A stretch of 64,000 nt of DNA from NCBI GenBank assembly GCA_965224285.1, contig OZ245043.1, forward strand, positions 3,596,001-3,660,000, given 5' to 3'. Below the pieces are notes generated by a model, which was not told where the DNA came from, ran no database searches, and saw nothing but the letters and a program-made list of their open reading frames with translations. This DNA is from JAJCYK01 sp965224285. Its GTDB lineage: Bacteria > Bacteroidota > Bacteroidia > Cytophagales > Cyclobacteriaceae. The position numbers were made by a program, and so were the translations under genes. Below, piece by piece: positions 53,624-62,243 of this stretch (position 1 is the stretch's first letter; the number at the start of each line of letters is the position of its first letter).

Positions 53624-55462
53624 ATGTGTGGAATCGTTGCCTACGTCGGTCCAAAACAAGCTGCTGACATTATCTTGAAAGGACTTAAAAGACTGGAATA
53701 CAGGGGCTATGATAGCGCTGGCATAGCCTTATTGGAAAATGAAAATTTAAATATTTACAAAAAACAGGGTAAGGTAGCGGACCTGGAAGAGCATTTAGCA
53801 GGGGTCAAGCCGGTCAGTCAGGTGGGTATTGGACACACACGGTGGGCGACTCATGGTGAACCTAACGATATAAATGCTCATCCTCATTACTCCGCTTCCA
53901 GGGAGTTAGCCATCATCCACAATGGTATCATAGAAAATTATGCTTCGCTAAAACAAGAGCTCCAATCCAAAGGATACCAGTTTCAAAGTGAGACGGATAC
54001 CGAGGTTTTTATCTACTTTATAGAGGACCTGCTAAAGAACCACCAATGCAGTCTTGAAGAGGCAGTAAGATTGGCGCTTACTCAGGTAGTCGGCGCTTAT
54101 GCCATAGTGATCATGTCCAAGCATGATCCGGATATGCTAGTTGCGGCTCGCAAGGGAAGCCCTTTGGTAGTAGGTATCGGGCTGGATGAATTCTTTCTGG
54201 CCTCTGATGCCACACCGATCATAGAGTATACCAATGAGGTGGTTTATCTCAATGACCAGGAAATGGCTATTATCAAGGAAGGCAATCTTACCATAAAGAA
54301 TACCAAAGATGTGGAGATGACCCCGTATGTACAGACTCTGGACCTGGAATTAGAGGCTATTGAGAAAAGTGGATACGATCATTTCATGCTCAAGGAGATA
54401 TTTGAACAACCCCGCTCCATCGGAGATTGCATGAGAGGTCGTTTGAATGCTTCAACGGGGCACCTGGTATTAGGAGGCATAAGGGAGTACGCTAACAAGC
54501 TGGATGCGGCGGAGCGCATATTAATTGTAGCTTGCGGTACTTCCTGGCATGCCGGATTGGTGGCAGAATATTTTTTTGAGGAATTCTGCCGGGTGCCGGT
54601 GGAAGTGGAATACGCCTCAGAGTTCCGTTATCGCAACCCTGTGATCAAAGAGGGGGACGTGGTAATCGCTATTTCTCAGTCAGGTGAAACCGCAGATACC
54701 TTGGCCGCTATAGAATTGGCCAAGTCCAAAGGCGCCATAATTTTCGGAGTGTGTAACGTGGTGGGTTCCTCAATTGCCCGGGCATCCCATGAGGGGGCCT
54801 ACACTCATGCTGGTCCTGAAATAGGAGTAGCCAGTACCAAGGCTTTTACTGCGCAATTGATTGTATTATTTATGATCGGTCTGCGAATGGCCCATCGCAA
54901 AGGCACTATTAGCGAGCAAACTTACCGGGAGCTACTGGTAGAAATGGAACAGATACCGGGTAAAGTTGAAAAAGCACTGAAGTTGAATGCCGCCATCGAG
55001 GCAATTGCCGAGATTTTTAAGGATGCCCGTAATTTTTTATATCTGGGAAGGGGGTATAATTTTCCTGTTGCCCTGGAAGGTGCCTTAAAGCTAAAGGAGA
55101 TTTCCTATATACATGCCGAGGGATATCCGGCGGCAGAGATGAAGCACGGACCCATAGCGTTGATCGACGAAGAGATGCCCGTAGTATTTATAGCTACCAG
55201 AGACAGCTCTTATGAAAAGATTGTTTCAAATATCCAGGAAGTAAGAGCGCGTAAGGGACGGGTTATTGCTATCGTTAGCGAAGAGGATTCTGAAATTCCT
55301 AAAATGGCTGAATTTACTATCGAAGTTCCGCCTACACATGAGGCCCTGATGCCGCTGGTATCGGTAGTACCGCTGCAACTATTATCTTATCACATAGCGG
55401 TATTAAGAGGTTGCAATGTAGACCAACCCCGTAATTTGGCCAAGTCGGTAACAGTGGAATAG
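53624..55462 (+). CDS. glmS: Glutamine--fructose-6-phosphate aminotransferase (isomerizing)
   Basis: This 612-residue protein begins MCGIVAYVG with the catalytic Cys immediately after Met. The glutaminase domain has GIGHTRWATHGEPNDINAHP near 70 and HNGIIENYASLKQEL near 98. Two SIS sugar isomerase domains follow (ILIVACGTSWHAGLVAEYFF near 303, VVIAISQSGETADTLAAIEL near 350, EISYIHAEGYPAAEMKHGP near 490), ending DQPRNLAKSVTVE. It makes glucosamine-6-phosphate for cell-wall and LPS precursors. No glmS ribozyme-like leader is seen in the 47-base upstream gap. Confidence 0.97.
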   Translation: MCGIVAYVGPKQAADIILKGLKRLEYRGYDSAGIALLENENLNIYKKQGKVADLEEHLAGVKPVSQVGIGHTRWATHGEPNDINAHPHYSASRELAIIHNGIIENYASLKQELQSKGYQFQSETDTEVFIYFIEDLLKNHQCSLEEAVRLALTQVVGAYAIVIMSKHDPDMLVAARKGSPLVVGIGLDEFFLASDATPIIEYTNEVVYLNDQEMAIIKEGNLTIKNTKDVEMTPYVQTLDLELEAIEKSGYDHFMLKEIFEQPRSIGDCMRGRLNASTGHLVLGGIREYANKLDAAERILIVACGTSWHAGLVAEYFFEEFCRVPVEVEYASEFRYRNPVIKEGDVVIAISQSGETADTLAAIELAKSKGAIIFGVCNVVGSSIARASHEGAYTHAGPEIGVASTKAFTAQLIVLFMIGLRMAHRKGTISEQTYRELLVEMEQIPGKVEKALKLNAAIEAIAEIFKDARNFLYLGRGYNFPVALEGALKLKEISYIHAEGYPAAEMKHGPIALIDEEMPVVFIATRDSSYEKIVSNIQEVRARKGRVIAIVSEEDSEIPKMAEFTIEVPPTHEALMPLVSVVPLQLLSYHIAVLRGCNVDQPRNLAKSVTVE

Positions 55463-55468
55463 AAGACT

Positions 55469-56152
55469 TTAACTTTGCTGCAAGTAGCGTTTTTTCAGTA
55501 AAGGGCAAATTTTGTAACGTTCATCACCGGTGTCCTCACTCAAAGATTTCAACAACCGATAAACGTTGTTTATCCCTAGTTGCTGGCAAAATTCAAAAGG
55601 TCCCATAGGATACCGGGTGCCTAACCTCATGGCCCGGTCAATATCATCGCTGCTGGCTGTACCTTCCTGAACGGTGTAAAATGCTTCATTAATGATCATG
55701 CCCAACACCCGTGGGGTAACCATTCCTACTCGGTCGTCAACTATTTGATAGTCGGTTCCTAGCTTCTTACAAATATCAACCAGCACCGCCTCCTCTAAAG
55801 ATGGCTCCCTGGTAAGTTCCAGCAAGGACCGATCAAACATTCCCGGAAGGCCATTAAAACCAATTAACTTCCCTTGCCAACCACATGCTAGTCTCAACTC
55901 GGAGAGAGTTGTCATTACGCTATTGACAAATAACAGCTTAGTAGGATGTTGTGCATAAGAAGAATGATCCCAATGAGTATTGAAGTCGAAGATCACCTCT
56001 GCTTGTGCAACGTCGTCGTAATTGATTTCTGCTGAAGTTTTATAAACCGTTGGATGATTGTCTTTAAATTTAGACCGAAATTCTCGCTGAGAAATTGGAT
56101 CAGCTACTACCAATAAATTCATATCTTTTTTGTCACGCACTAAAATAACCAT
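55469..56152 (-). CDS. Short 3-hydroxyacyl-CoA dehydrogenase-like protein
   Basis: This 227-residue protein has a C-terminal half (VDDRVGMVTPRVLGMIINEA, FYTVQEGTASSDDIDRAMRL, GTRYPMGPFEFCQQLGINNV) that matches the 3HCDH C-terminal domain with PMGPFE intact. The N-terminal half is short and divergent: no GxGxMG dinucleotide motif can be seen, and the usual catalytic SxxH context is unclear. Typical 3-hydroxybutyryl-CoA dehydrogenases have about 285 residues. It may have lost NAD binding or use a modified fold. ATG 56152 or 56122 could be the start. Divergent from ridA by 12 bases. Confidence 0.7.
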   Translation of the reverse strand: MVILVRDKKDMNLLVVADPISQREFRSKFKDNHPTVYKTSAEINYDDVAQAEVIFDFNTHWDHSSYAQHPTKLLFVNSVMTTLSELRLACGWQGKLIGFNGLPGMFDRSLLELTREPSLEEAVLVDICKKLGTDYQIVDDRVGMVTPRVLGMIINEAFYTVQEGTASSDDIDRAMRLGTRYPMGPFEFCQQLGINNVYRLLKSLSEDTGDERYKICPLLKKRYLQQS

Positions 56153-56164
56153 AAAATCAAAAGT

Positions 56165-56548
56165 ATGACTGATAAATCCATTGTTCGTTCTTCTGACGCC
56201 CCTGAACCTATTGGCCCTTACAGCCAGGCAGTATGGGCTGGCAATACCCTATATATTTCAGGGCAAATTGCCCTCAACCCCGCCAGTGGACAGGTGGTGG
56301 GTGATAACGTGGAGGAGGAAACACACCAGGTGATGCAAAATATTGCCGCCATACTAAAGCAGGCCGGATTGGGATTTGACAATCTAGTAAAATGTTCAAT
56401 CTTCGTCAGCGACCTGAACAACTTCAACCTGATCAATCAGGTGTATGGAAGTTATTTAGGAACTGAACCACCAGCTCGGGAAACCGTGGAAGTACGCCGG
56501 TTACCCAAAGACGTTAAGGTGGAGATAAGTTGCATAGCCATAAAGTAG
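56165..56548 (+). CDS. ridA: RidA family reactive-intermediate deaminase
   Basis: This 127-residue protein follows the RidA pattern from the start: RSSDAPEPIGPYSQAVWAGN, TLYISGQIALNPASGQVVGD, NIAAILKQAGLGFDNLVKCS, YGSYLGTEPPARETVEVRRL, then VKVEISCIAIK. The arginine of PPARETVEV and the terminal Glu of VEISC are the active-site residues that hydrolyse 2-aminoacrylate and related imines. Length and motifs are standard. gltX has its own promoter downstream. Confidence 0.94.
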   Translation: MTDKSIVRSSDAPEPIGPYSQAVWAGNTLYISGQIALNPASGQVVGDNVEEETHQVMQNIAAILKQAGLGFDNLVKCSIFVSDLNNFNLINQVYGSYLGTEPPARETVEVRRLPKDVKVEISCIAIK

Positions 56549-56562
56549 GGCCTTTTCCGGAC

Positions 56563-56594
56563 TTTGGTGGTGTTGTGGTATTTCCATAATTTTG
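56563..56594 (+). promoter_or_regulatory. Promoter of gltX
   Basis: TTTG at 56563-56566 and TAATTTTG at 56587-56594 are separated by 20 bases, close to the phylum consensus. The -7 box ends six bases before ATG 56601, so the message would be nearly leaderless. This argues against the TTG start at 56592, which lies inside the box. Confidence 0.6.
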
Positions 56595-56600
56595 CCAACC

Positions 56601-58163
56601 ATGGGATCAATTACTAAAAGTAAGGTTAGGGTACGTTTTGCCCCCAGCCCTACTGGGGCGCTGCACCTGGGTGGCCTGAGAACGGCTCTTTATAACTATC
56701 TATTTGCCCGAAAGCATCATGGATCATTCATCCTGAGAATTGAAGATACTGACCGCAATCGACTGGTGGATGGAGCGGAGAGATATATATCAGAAGCCTT
56801 GAGTTGGTTGGGAATAAGCCCGGATGAGGGCCCCATTGTGGGAGGACCTCACGCTCCATATCGACAAAGTGAACGGGCGGATATTTACCGACAATATGCC
56901 GAAGAACTCATTGTAAAGGGCAAGGCGTATTACGCTTTTGATACTTCTGAAGAGTTGGAGGCCATGCGTTTACGACTGCAGGAAGCAAAGGTATCCCATC
57001 AACAGTATAACAGTATAACCCGTATGTCCATGCGCAACGCATTGACCATGGCTGAAGACGAGGTACGGGAACTCCTTGAAGGTGGCGCGCCTTATGTGGT
57101 CAGGTTAAAAGTGCCGGTTAAAGAGGATATAAGATTCCGGGATCAGGTGCGAGGTTGGATCAAAGTACAAAGTTCCAATTTAGATGATAAAATCATTCTT
57201 AAATCCGGTGGTATGCCTACTTATCACCTGGCCAATGTCGTCGATGATCATTTGATGGGGATCACCCACGTTATCCGAGGAGAGGAGTGGTTGCCCTCTG
57301 CCCCCTTGCATGTTTTGTTATATCGATTTTTGGGATGGGAGCGGGAGATGCCTGAATTTGCCCATTTACCGCTAATATTGAGACCTGATGGGAAGGGTAA
57401 ACTTTCCAAAAGAGATGCAGAGCAGGGCGGGTTTCCTTTGTTTCCTTTAAACTGGAGAGATCCTGGCAGCAATAAGGTGAGTGAGGGCTTCAGGGAGGTA
57501 GGATTTTTACCTGCCGCCATGATAAATTTTTTAGCTATGCTGGGCTGGAATCCCGGGAATGAAAACGAGATATTCTCCCTGGAAGAGTTAGTGGAAAACT
57601 TTAGCTTGTCTAGAATCGTTAAAAGTGGGGCCAGATTTGATTATCAGAAGGCCCTGTGGTATAATCAGCATTATGTGCGGCAGCTACCGGATTCACAGCT
57701 GTCGGAAATGTTACAGAAAACGCTGAATAGAGAAGGTGTAGCATATACTGATGAACAGTTAAAGGGAGCGGTTGAGTTGTTAAAGGACCGTATCACATTT
57801 GCCGAAGACATTTGGAGACAAGGCGAAGTGTTATTCAGAGAACCCAGCCACTACGATGAATTGGTGATTCGTAAAAAGTGGAGCACGGAAGTGGGGGAAT
57901 TCCTGCAAGAATTTCTGACGGAAATAGAAGCGCTTCCCAATTTTGAGGCAGAAGCTCTGCATAGAGTGTTTGTGAAAAACCTGGAGAAAAAATCATGGAG
58001 TTTCGGGAAAGTGATGCCCGTACTGCGAGTGGCTTTGACAGGGGCTGCTAAAGGGCCGGACCTGATGAAGCTGATGAGTATTCTGGGCCCGCAAGAAATC
58101 CGTAGTAGACTACATACCGCTATGGATCAGTTTGAAGGCATTGAGCATAGTAGAAATGGGTAG
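56601..58163 (+). CDS. gltX: Glutamyl-tRNA synthetase
   Basis: From ATG 56601 the protein has 520 residues. It contains the class I signature RFAPSPTGALHLGGLRTALY (HIGH variant), FILRIEDTDRNRLVDGAERY, GMPTYHLANVVDDHLMGITH and HVIRGEEWLPSAPLHVLLYR, and the KMSKS variant GKGKLSKRDAE near 270. The C-terminal anticodon-binding domain is complete (FGKVMPVLRVALTGAAKGPD). It charges tRNA-Glu. Its stop overlaps the start of the following small gene in ATGGGTAG (58156-58163). Confidence 0.96.
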   Translation: MGSITKSKVRVRFAPSPTGALHLGGLRTALYNYLFARKHHGSFILRIEDTDRNRLVDGAERYISEALSWLGISPDEGPIVGGPHAPYRQSERADIYRQYAEELIVKGKAYYAFDTSEELEAMRLRLQEAKVSHQQYNSITRMSMRNALTMAEDEVRELLEGGAPYVVRLKVPVKEDIRFRDQVRGWIKVQSSNLDDKIILKSGGMPTYHLANVVDDHLMGITHVIRGEEWLPSAPLHVLLYRFLGWEREMPEFAHLPLILRPDGKGKLSKRDAEQGGFPLFPLNWRDPGSNKVSEGFREVGFLPAAMINFLAMLGWNPGNENEIFSLEELVENFSLSRIVKSGARFDYQKALWYNQHYVRQLPDSQLSEMLQKTLNREGVAYTDEQLKGAVELLKDRITFAEDIWRQGEVLFREPSHYDELVIRKKWSTEVGEFLQEFLTEIEALPNFEAEALHRVFVKNLEKKSWSFGKVMPVLRVALTGAAKGPDLMKLMSILGPQEIRSRLHTAMDQFEGIEHSRNG

Positions 58164-58389
58164 AAAATCGAAAAAATCTAAATCCGATAAGAAAAAACCT
58201 ACCGTCAATAAAGAATTGAAAGGTTTTGACATTGAAATTGATCGCTTTGGAGAGATTAAGACCAACTTTGAAGTGGATAAAATTAATGAATTCCTCAATC
58301 GACATGTCGATGATAAAAAACTAAGGGATCGCAAAGACCTTCCCGGAACCAAAGACGATGTAGAGGATCCATCAGACGAATCAGAATAG
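58156..58389 (+). CDS. Small charged hypothetical protein coupled to gltX
   Basis: I start at ATG 58156, which overlaps the gltX stop by eight bases. The 77-residue protein has a Lys/Ser-rich N-terminus (MGRKSKKSKSDKKKPTVNKE) and then a well-structured segment (KGFDIEIDRFGEIKTNFEVD, KINEFLNRHVDDKKLRD), ending in acidic residues. The middle segment is the likely folded core. No function is recognised. Coupling to gltX and 1-base spacing to the AIM24 gene place it in one operon. Confidence 0.75.
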   Translation: MGRKSKKSKSDKKKPTVNKELKGFDIEIDRFGEIKTNFEVDKINEFLNRHVDDKKLRDRKDLPGTKDDVEDPSDESE

Positions 58390-58390
58390 C

Positions 58391-59161
58391 ATGAGATCAC
58401 ATGAGTTAGATTATCAGATAATCGGCGAGAGTATCCAAATCGTGGAAATCGAGCTGGATCCAGGAGAAACTGTAATAGCAGAAGCAGGCACCATGCTGTA
58501 TATGGAGCCCGGTATTAATTTCGAAACTAAAATGGGTGATGGATCCGATCCCAACCAGGGGTTTTTGGGTAAAATGATATCCGCAGGTTCCAGAATATTG
58601 ACTGGTGAATCTGTATTCATGACCCACTTTACAAATCAAGGTGCTGGTAAGTCCAGGGTGGGCTTCTCCGCTCCATATCCAGGTACGGTTATTCCGGTGG
58701 ATTTGGGAAAGTGCAGCGGACAAGAAATAATTGCTCAGCGAGATGGTTTTCTTTGTGCAGCCCTGGGAACCAAGATCAGCGTCACTTTGAATCGCAAATT
58801 GGGGAGCAGCCTGTTTGGAGGGGAGGGGTTTATTCTACAGAAGTTAAAAGGCGACGGATTGGCTTTCGTGCACGCAGGAGGTACAGTCATTGAAAAGGTC
58901 TTAAATAATGAAACCTTGAGGGTTGATACCAGTTGCATAGTCGCCTTTGAAAGTCCTATAAACTACGATATTCAACGAGCCGGAGGATTGAGATCCATGA
59001 TCTTCGGAGGTGAAGGCATATTTCTGGCTACGCTCCAGGGTACCGGAAAGGTCTGGCTGCAGTCGATGCCAATAAGGAAACTGATCAAAGCCATTGCCCC
59101 GGCAGGCCCTAACCGAAAAAAGGAGGGGGGGGCATTATTGGGAGAATTCCTGGAGAGTTGA
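58391..59161 (+). CDS. AIM24/TIGR00266 family protein
   Basis: This 256-residue beta-rich protein has the AIM24 pattern: ELDPGETVIAEAGTMLYMEP near 21, GFLGKMISAGSRILTGESVF, MTHFTNQGAGKSRVGFSAPY, GEGFILQKLKGDGLAFVHAG and VDTSCIVAFESPINYDIQRA. The single-stranded beta-helix-like fold is known from structures; the bacterial function is unclear, while yeast AIM24 affects mitochondrial architecture. Third gene of the gltX cluster. Confidence 0.9.
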   Translation: MRSHELDYQIIGESIQIVEIELDPGETVIAEAGTMLYMEPGINFETKMGDGSDPNQGFLGKMISAGSRILTGESVFMTHFTNQGAGKSRVGFSAPYPGTVIPVDLGKCSGQEIIAQRDGFLCAALGTKISVTLNRKLGSSLFGGEGFILQKLKGDGLAFVHAGGTVIEKVLNNETLRVDTSCIVAFESPINYDIQRAGGLRSMIFGGEGIFLATLQGTGKVWLQSMPIRKLIKAIAPAGPNRKKEGGALLGEFLES

Positions 59162-59168
59162 TTACAGT

Positions 59169-60380
59169 ATGAGCAAACTTCGAATAGGGCTAATCCGAGA
59201 AGGGAAGGTTCCAATTGATCGCAGAGTTGCTATGTCCCCCTCAACCGCGGCCAGGGCTCAGCAGCAATATCCAGTAGAGATCCTGTGCCAGGCAAGTGAC
59301 ATCAGAGCCTACCGGGATGAGGAGTATATCAAATCAGGGATTAAAGTAGTAGAGAAAGTGGATGATTGTGAGGTACTGCTGGGGGTCAAAGAGGTGCCGA
59401 TCCCTCAACTGATACCCCATAAAACCTATTTTTTCTTTTCTCATACTATTAAAGAACAAGCCTATAATAGAGAATTGTTACGGGCTGTACTGGACAAGCA
59501 CATAACCCTGTTGGATTACGAGTGCCTTACAGACGCCCACGGACGCCGGGTGTTGGCATTTGGCCGTTATGCGGGGATTGTAGGGGCCTATAATAGTATC
59601 TGGGCTTATGGCAAAAGGTATAACTTATTTCAGATCCGCAGAGCGCATGAGTGCTTTGATTTAGAGGACCTGAAAAAAGAATACGGTAAAGTAGTATTAC
59701 CTAAAATAAAGATCGTGCTTACCGGCGGGGGCAGGGTGGCCAAAGGGGCTATGGAAGTGTTGAACGCCATGGGCATTAGGCGGGTAAGCCCGGCCCAATT
59801 CATCCGCAGATTGTATCATGAACCTGTTTATACCCAATTAAATAGCCGGGATTATCACACTTCCAAGGCAAATGAGATATTTGATCGACAGAAATTCTTC
59901 GATTCTCCACAGCAATATTCTTCTACCTTCATCAAATATGCCCGTCATGCTGATATTTTCATTGCGGGAGCGTATTGGGATCCCAGGGCTCCCCGGCTTT
60001 TTACCCGGGAGCAAATCCTCAAAAACGATTTTGAGATCAAACTAATTGCTGATATTACCTGCGATATAGACGGATCTATTCCGGCCACAAAAATGCCATC
60101 TACCATAGAGGACCCGCTTTATGACTATAACCCCAGTCAGGATAAGGTGGAACCAGCGCTTAGCGATGAAGCCAATATTACCATGATGGCAGTAGATAAT
60201 CTGCCCGGCGAATTGCCGAGGGATGCCAGTAAGGATTTTGGAGATGAGTTTGTGGATCGGGTTCTGCCGGCACTATTGGAAAAAGACCTTCAAAAAATCA
60301 TATCCCGGGCCACTATAACCAAAAAAGGCCACCTGGGTGGCCATTTTCAATATCTCGATAACTTCGTGAATGGCAGTTAG
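59169..60380 (+). CDS. Saccharopine dehydrogenase-like NAD(P)-dependent oxidoreductase
   Basis: I start at ATG 59169 (403 residues), since the upstream 25 codons overlap the AIM24 end and are not homologous. The N-terminal AlaDH/PNT-type domain shows RIGLIREGKVPIDRRVAMSP and DDCEVLLGVKEVPIPQLIPH, KTYFFFSHTIKEQAYNRELL. The Rossmann part shows KIKIVLTGGGRVAKGAMEVL near 185 and a C-terminal DEANITMMAVDNLPGELPRD. The order fits the LYS1-type saccharopine dehydrogenase/alanine dehydrogenase superfamily. The physiological substrate is uncertain. Its 3' end carries the terminator of the convergent rho. Confidence 0.85.
   Translation: MSKLRIGLIREGKVPIDRRVAMSPSTAARAQQQYPVEILCQASDIRAYRDEEYIKSGIKVVEKVDDCEVLLGVKEVPIPQLIPHKTYFFFSHTIKEQAYNRELLRAVLDKHITLLDYECLTDAHGRRVLAFGRYAGIVGAYNSIWAYGKRYNLFQIRRAHECFDLEDLKKEYGKVVLPKIKIVLTGGGRVAKGAMEVLNAMGIRRVSPAQFIRRLYHEPVYTQLNSRDYHTSKANEIFDRQKFFDSPQQYSSTFIKYARHADIFIAGAYWDPRAPRLFTREQILKNDFEIKLIADITCDIDGSIPATKMPSTIEDPLYDYNPSQDKVEPALSDEANITMMAVDNLPGELPRDASKDFGDEFVDRVLPALLEKDLQKIISRATITKKGHLGGHFQYLDNFVNGS
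60321..60346 (-). terminator. Terminator of rho, embedded in convergent coding end
   Basis: GGCCACC (60327-60333) and GGTGGCC (60336-60342) form a perfect 7-bp stem with a two-base loop. Read on the reverse strand the stem is followed by six T (plus-strand A-run 60321-60326). It lies 31 bases past the rho stop, inside the last 60 bases of the oxidoreductase gene. Confidence 0.8.
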
Positions 60381-61960
60381 TCATTCATGGAAGTAAGGAA
60401 TTCAGCGTTGCTTTCAGTTCCTTTCATTTTTTCCAACAGGAACTCAATGGCTTCGTTTGAGTTCATATCAGCCATAAACCTCCGCAGTATCCATACCCTG
60501 GAGAGTGTTTCCTTATCAAGCAACAGATCTTCTCTGCGGGTACCGGAGGCCGGCACATCGATCGCAGGGTAAATACGTTTGTTGGAAAGCTTGCGATCCA
60601 GCTGCAGTTCCATATTACCTGTTCCTTTAAATTCTTCAAAAATCACCTCATCCATCTTAGAGCCTGTTTCTATTAAGGCGGTAGCAATAATGGTCAAGGA
60701 ACCACCATGTTCCACATTACGGGCAGCCCCGAAGAATCGTTTTGGTTTATGCAGGGCATTGGCGTCGACACCACCAGATAGTATTTTTCCGCTGGAAGGC
60801 ACCACAGTGTTGTAAGCTCTGGCCAAGCGAGTGATAGAATCCAACAGGATCACCACATCATGACCACACTCCACCATTCGCTTTGCCTTTTCCAGTATTA
60901 AGTTAGATACTTTCACATGCCTTTCTGCCTGCTCGTCAAAAGTAGAAGAAATTACTTCAGCACGAACGCTGCGAGCCATATCGGTCACTTCTTCCGGGCG
61001 CTCATCGATTAATAAAATAATTAAATAGCACTCGGGGTGATTCTTGGATATGGCATTGGCAATTTGCTTTAACAAGACAGTTTTACCGGTCTTGGGCTGT
61101 GCCACGATCATTCCACGCTGACCTTTGCCAATCGGAGCAAACATATCCAGCAAGCGGGTCGAGTACTCATTGGGTTTGGTACTTAACTTAATGCGTTCGT
61201 TAGGGAATAAAGGGGTTAGATATTCAAAAGGAACCCGGTCACGGATCTCATCCGTGGTTTTCCCGTTAACGTTCTCCACTCGGAGCAGGGCGAAATATTT
61301 TTCTCCCTCTTTAGGCGGGCGTATTTGCCCTTTGACGGAATCACCGGTTTTTAAGCCAAACAGTTTTATTTGGGAAGGACTGACATAGATGTCGTCCGGA
61401 CTGCTTAAGTAGTTATAATCAGATGATCTCAGGAACCCATACCCATCCTGCATGATCTCTAATACTCCTTCGTTAACGATCAGCCCATCAAAATCCTTAA
61501 TATTATGGGTTTTCTTCTTGGACTCTCTTTTATCTTTGCCATGACCTTGATCTCGGTTGTCCCGACCATCCCTTTTCTCCTTGTTGTCGCGGTTATCCCG
61601 GTTGTCGCGGTTATCCCGGCTGGATTTATCAGAGGATTTTCCCGATTTCCGATCATCCTTGTTGGATGAGCTATCTTTCTTTACATTAAAGGATTTAAAA
61701 AGATCATCATCCTTATCGGTGCTTCCCTTGGTTACATTTTCCCTTTTGGGGATGTTAGTAGCCTTAGAATCCTCGACAGCTTCCACAGCTACCGGTTTCT
61801 TTTCGGGTAGGTCGTTCTCAGGGGTGATGGCTTGTTGATCCAGAATCTTATAGATTAGATCTTTCTTGGCTAATTTTTTATAGTTCTTTACTCCTAGCTC
61901 CTCCGCGATCTCCTTTAACTCAGAAAGGAGTCTCACTTTCAGTTCTTCAATGTTGTACAT
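60377..61960 (-). CDS. rho: Transcription termination factor Rho with disordered insertion
   Basis: This 527-residue protein begins with the Rho N-terminal SAP-like domain (LRLLSELKEIAEELGVKNYK pattern, residues 1-40). Residues about 45-145 are a low-complexity insertion rich in Asp, Asn, Arg, Lys and Ser, with repeated RDN units. The RNA-binding cold-shock-like domain follows (GVLEIMQDGYGFLRSSDYNY near 168), then Walker A AQPKTGKTVLLKQIANAI near 290, IILLIDERPEEVTDMARSV, the Q-loop and R-loop region LDSITRLARAYNTVVPSSGK. Long N-terminal insertions are known in Bacteroidota Rho. Its terminator is intrinsic, unusual for the factor's own gene. Confidence 0.95.
   Translation of the reverse strand: MYNIEELKVRLLSELKEIAEELGVKNYKKLAKKDLIYKILDQQAITPENDLPEKKPVAVEAVEDSKATNIPKRENVTKGSTDKDDDLFKSFNVKKDSSSNKDDRKSGKSSDKSSRDNRDNRDNRDNKEKRDGRDNRDQGHGKDKRESKKKTHNIKDFDGLIVNEGVLEIMQDGYGFLRSSDYNYLSSPDDIYVSPSQIKLFGLKTGDSVKGQIRPPKEGEKYFALLRVENVNGKTTDEIRDRVPFEYLTPLFPNERIKLSTKPNEYSTRLLDMFAPIGKGQRGMIVAQPKTGKTVLLKQIANAISKNHPECYLIILLIDERPEEVTDMARSVRAEVISSTFDEQAERHVKVSNLILEKAKRMVECGHDVVILLDSITRLARAYNTVVPSSGKILSGGVDANALHKPKRFFGAARNVEHGGSLTIIATALIETGSKMDEVIFEEFKGTGNMELQLDRKLSNKRIYPAIDVPASGTRREDLLLDKETLSRVWILRRFMADMNSNEAIEFLLEKMKGTESNAEFLTSMND
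61583..61618 (-). repeat. Two perfect 18-bp tandem repeats inside rho
   Basis: The unit GTTGTCGCGGTTATCCCG occurs twice in direct succession (61583-61600 and 61601-61618). On the coding strand it encodes RDNRDN repeats in the disordered insertion. Related, diverged units continue on the left side. Such a tract can change length by slippage in multiples of six codons without breaking the frame. Confidence 0.85.
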
Positions 61961-62243
61961 AGGTTAAAAAAGGATTAATTCCTTCGGTTAGAAATGATTA
62001 AGTATGCAGTTTAAGTGACTTAGATTAAATTATTAAGAAACTACTTTTCCAGATATGACCTCAAAATCTGAGTAGATTTGAGTGATATGCAAAGACTATG
62101 CAAGTATAAATTAATGGTGTAACATAAGCAAGCATTTAAATTATTTTCTAGCGCTATGCCTGCCTAATGTCATATCCATCTTAATATTACATAATGTAGG
62201 GATTATTCATTTATTTTGTTTTTCTACATGTGAATGGTAAAGA

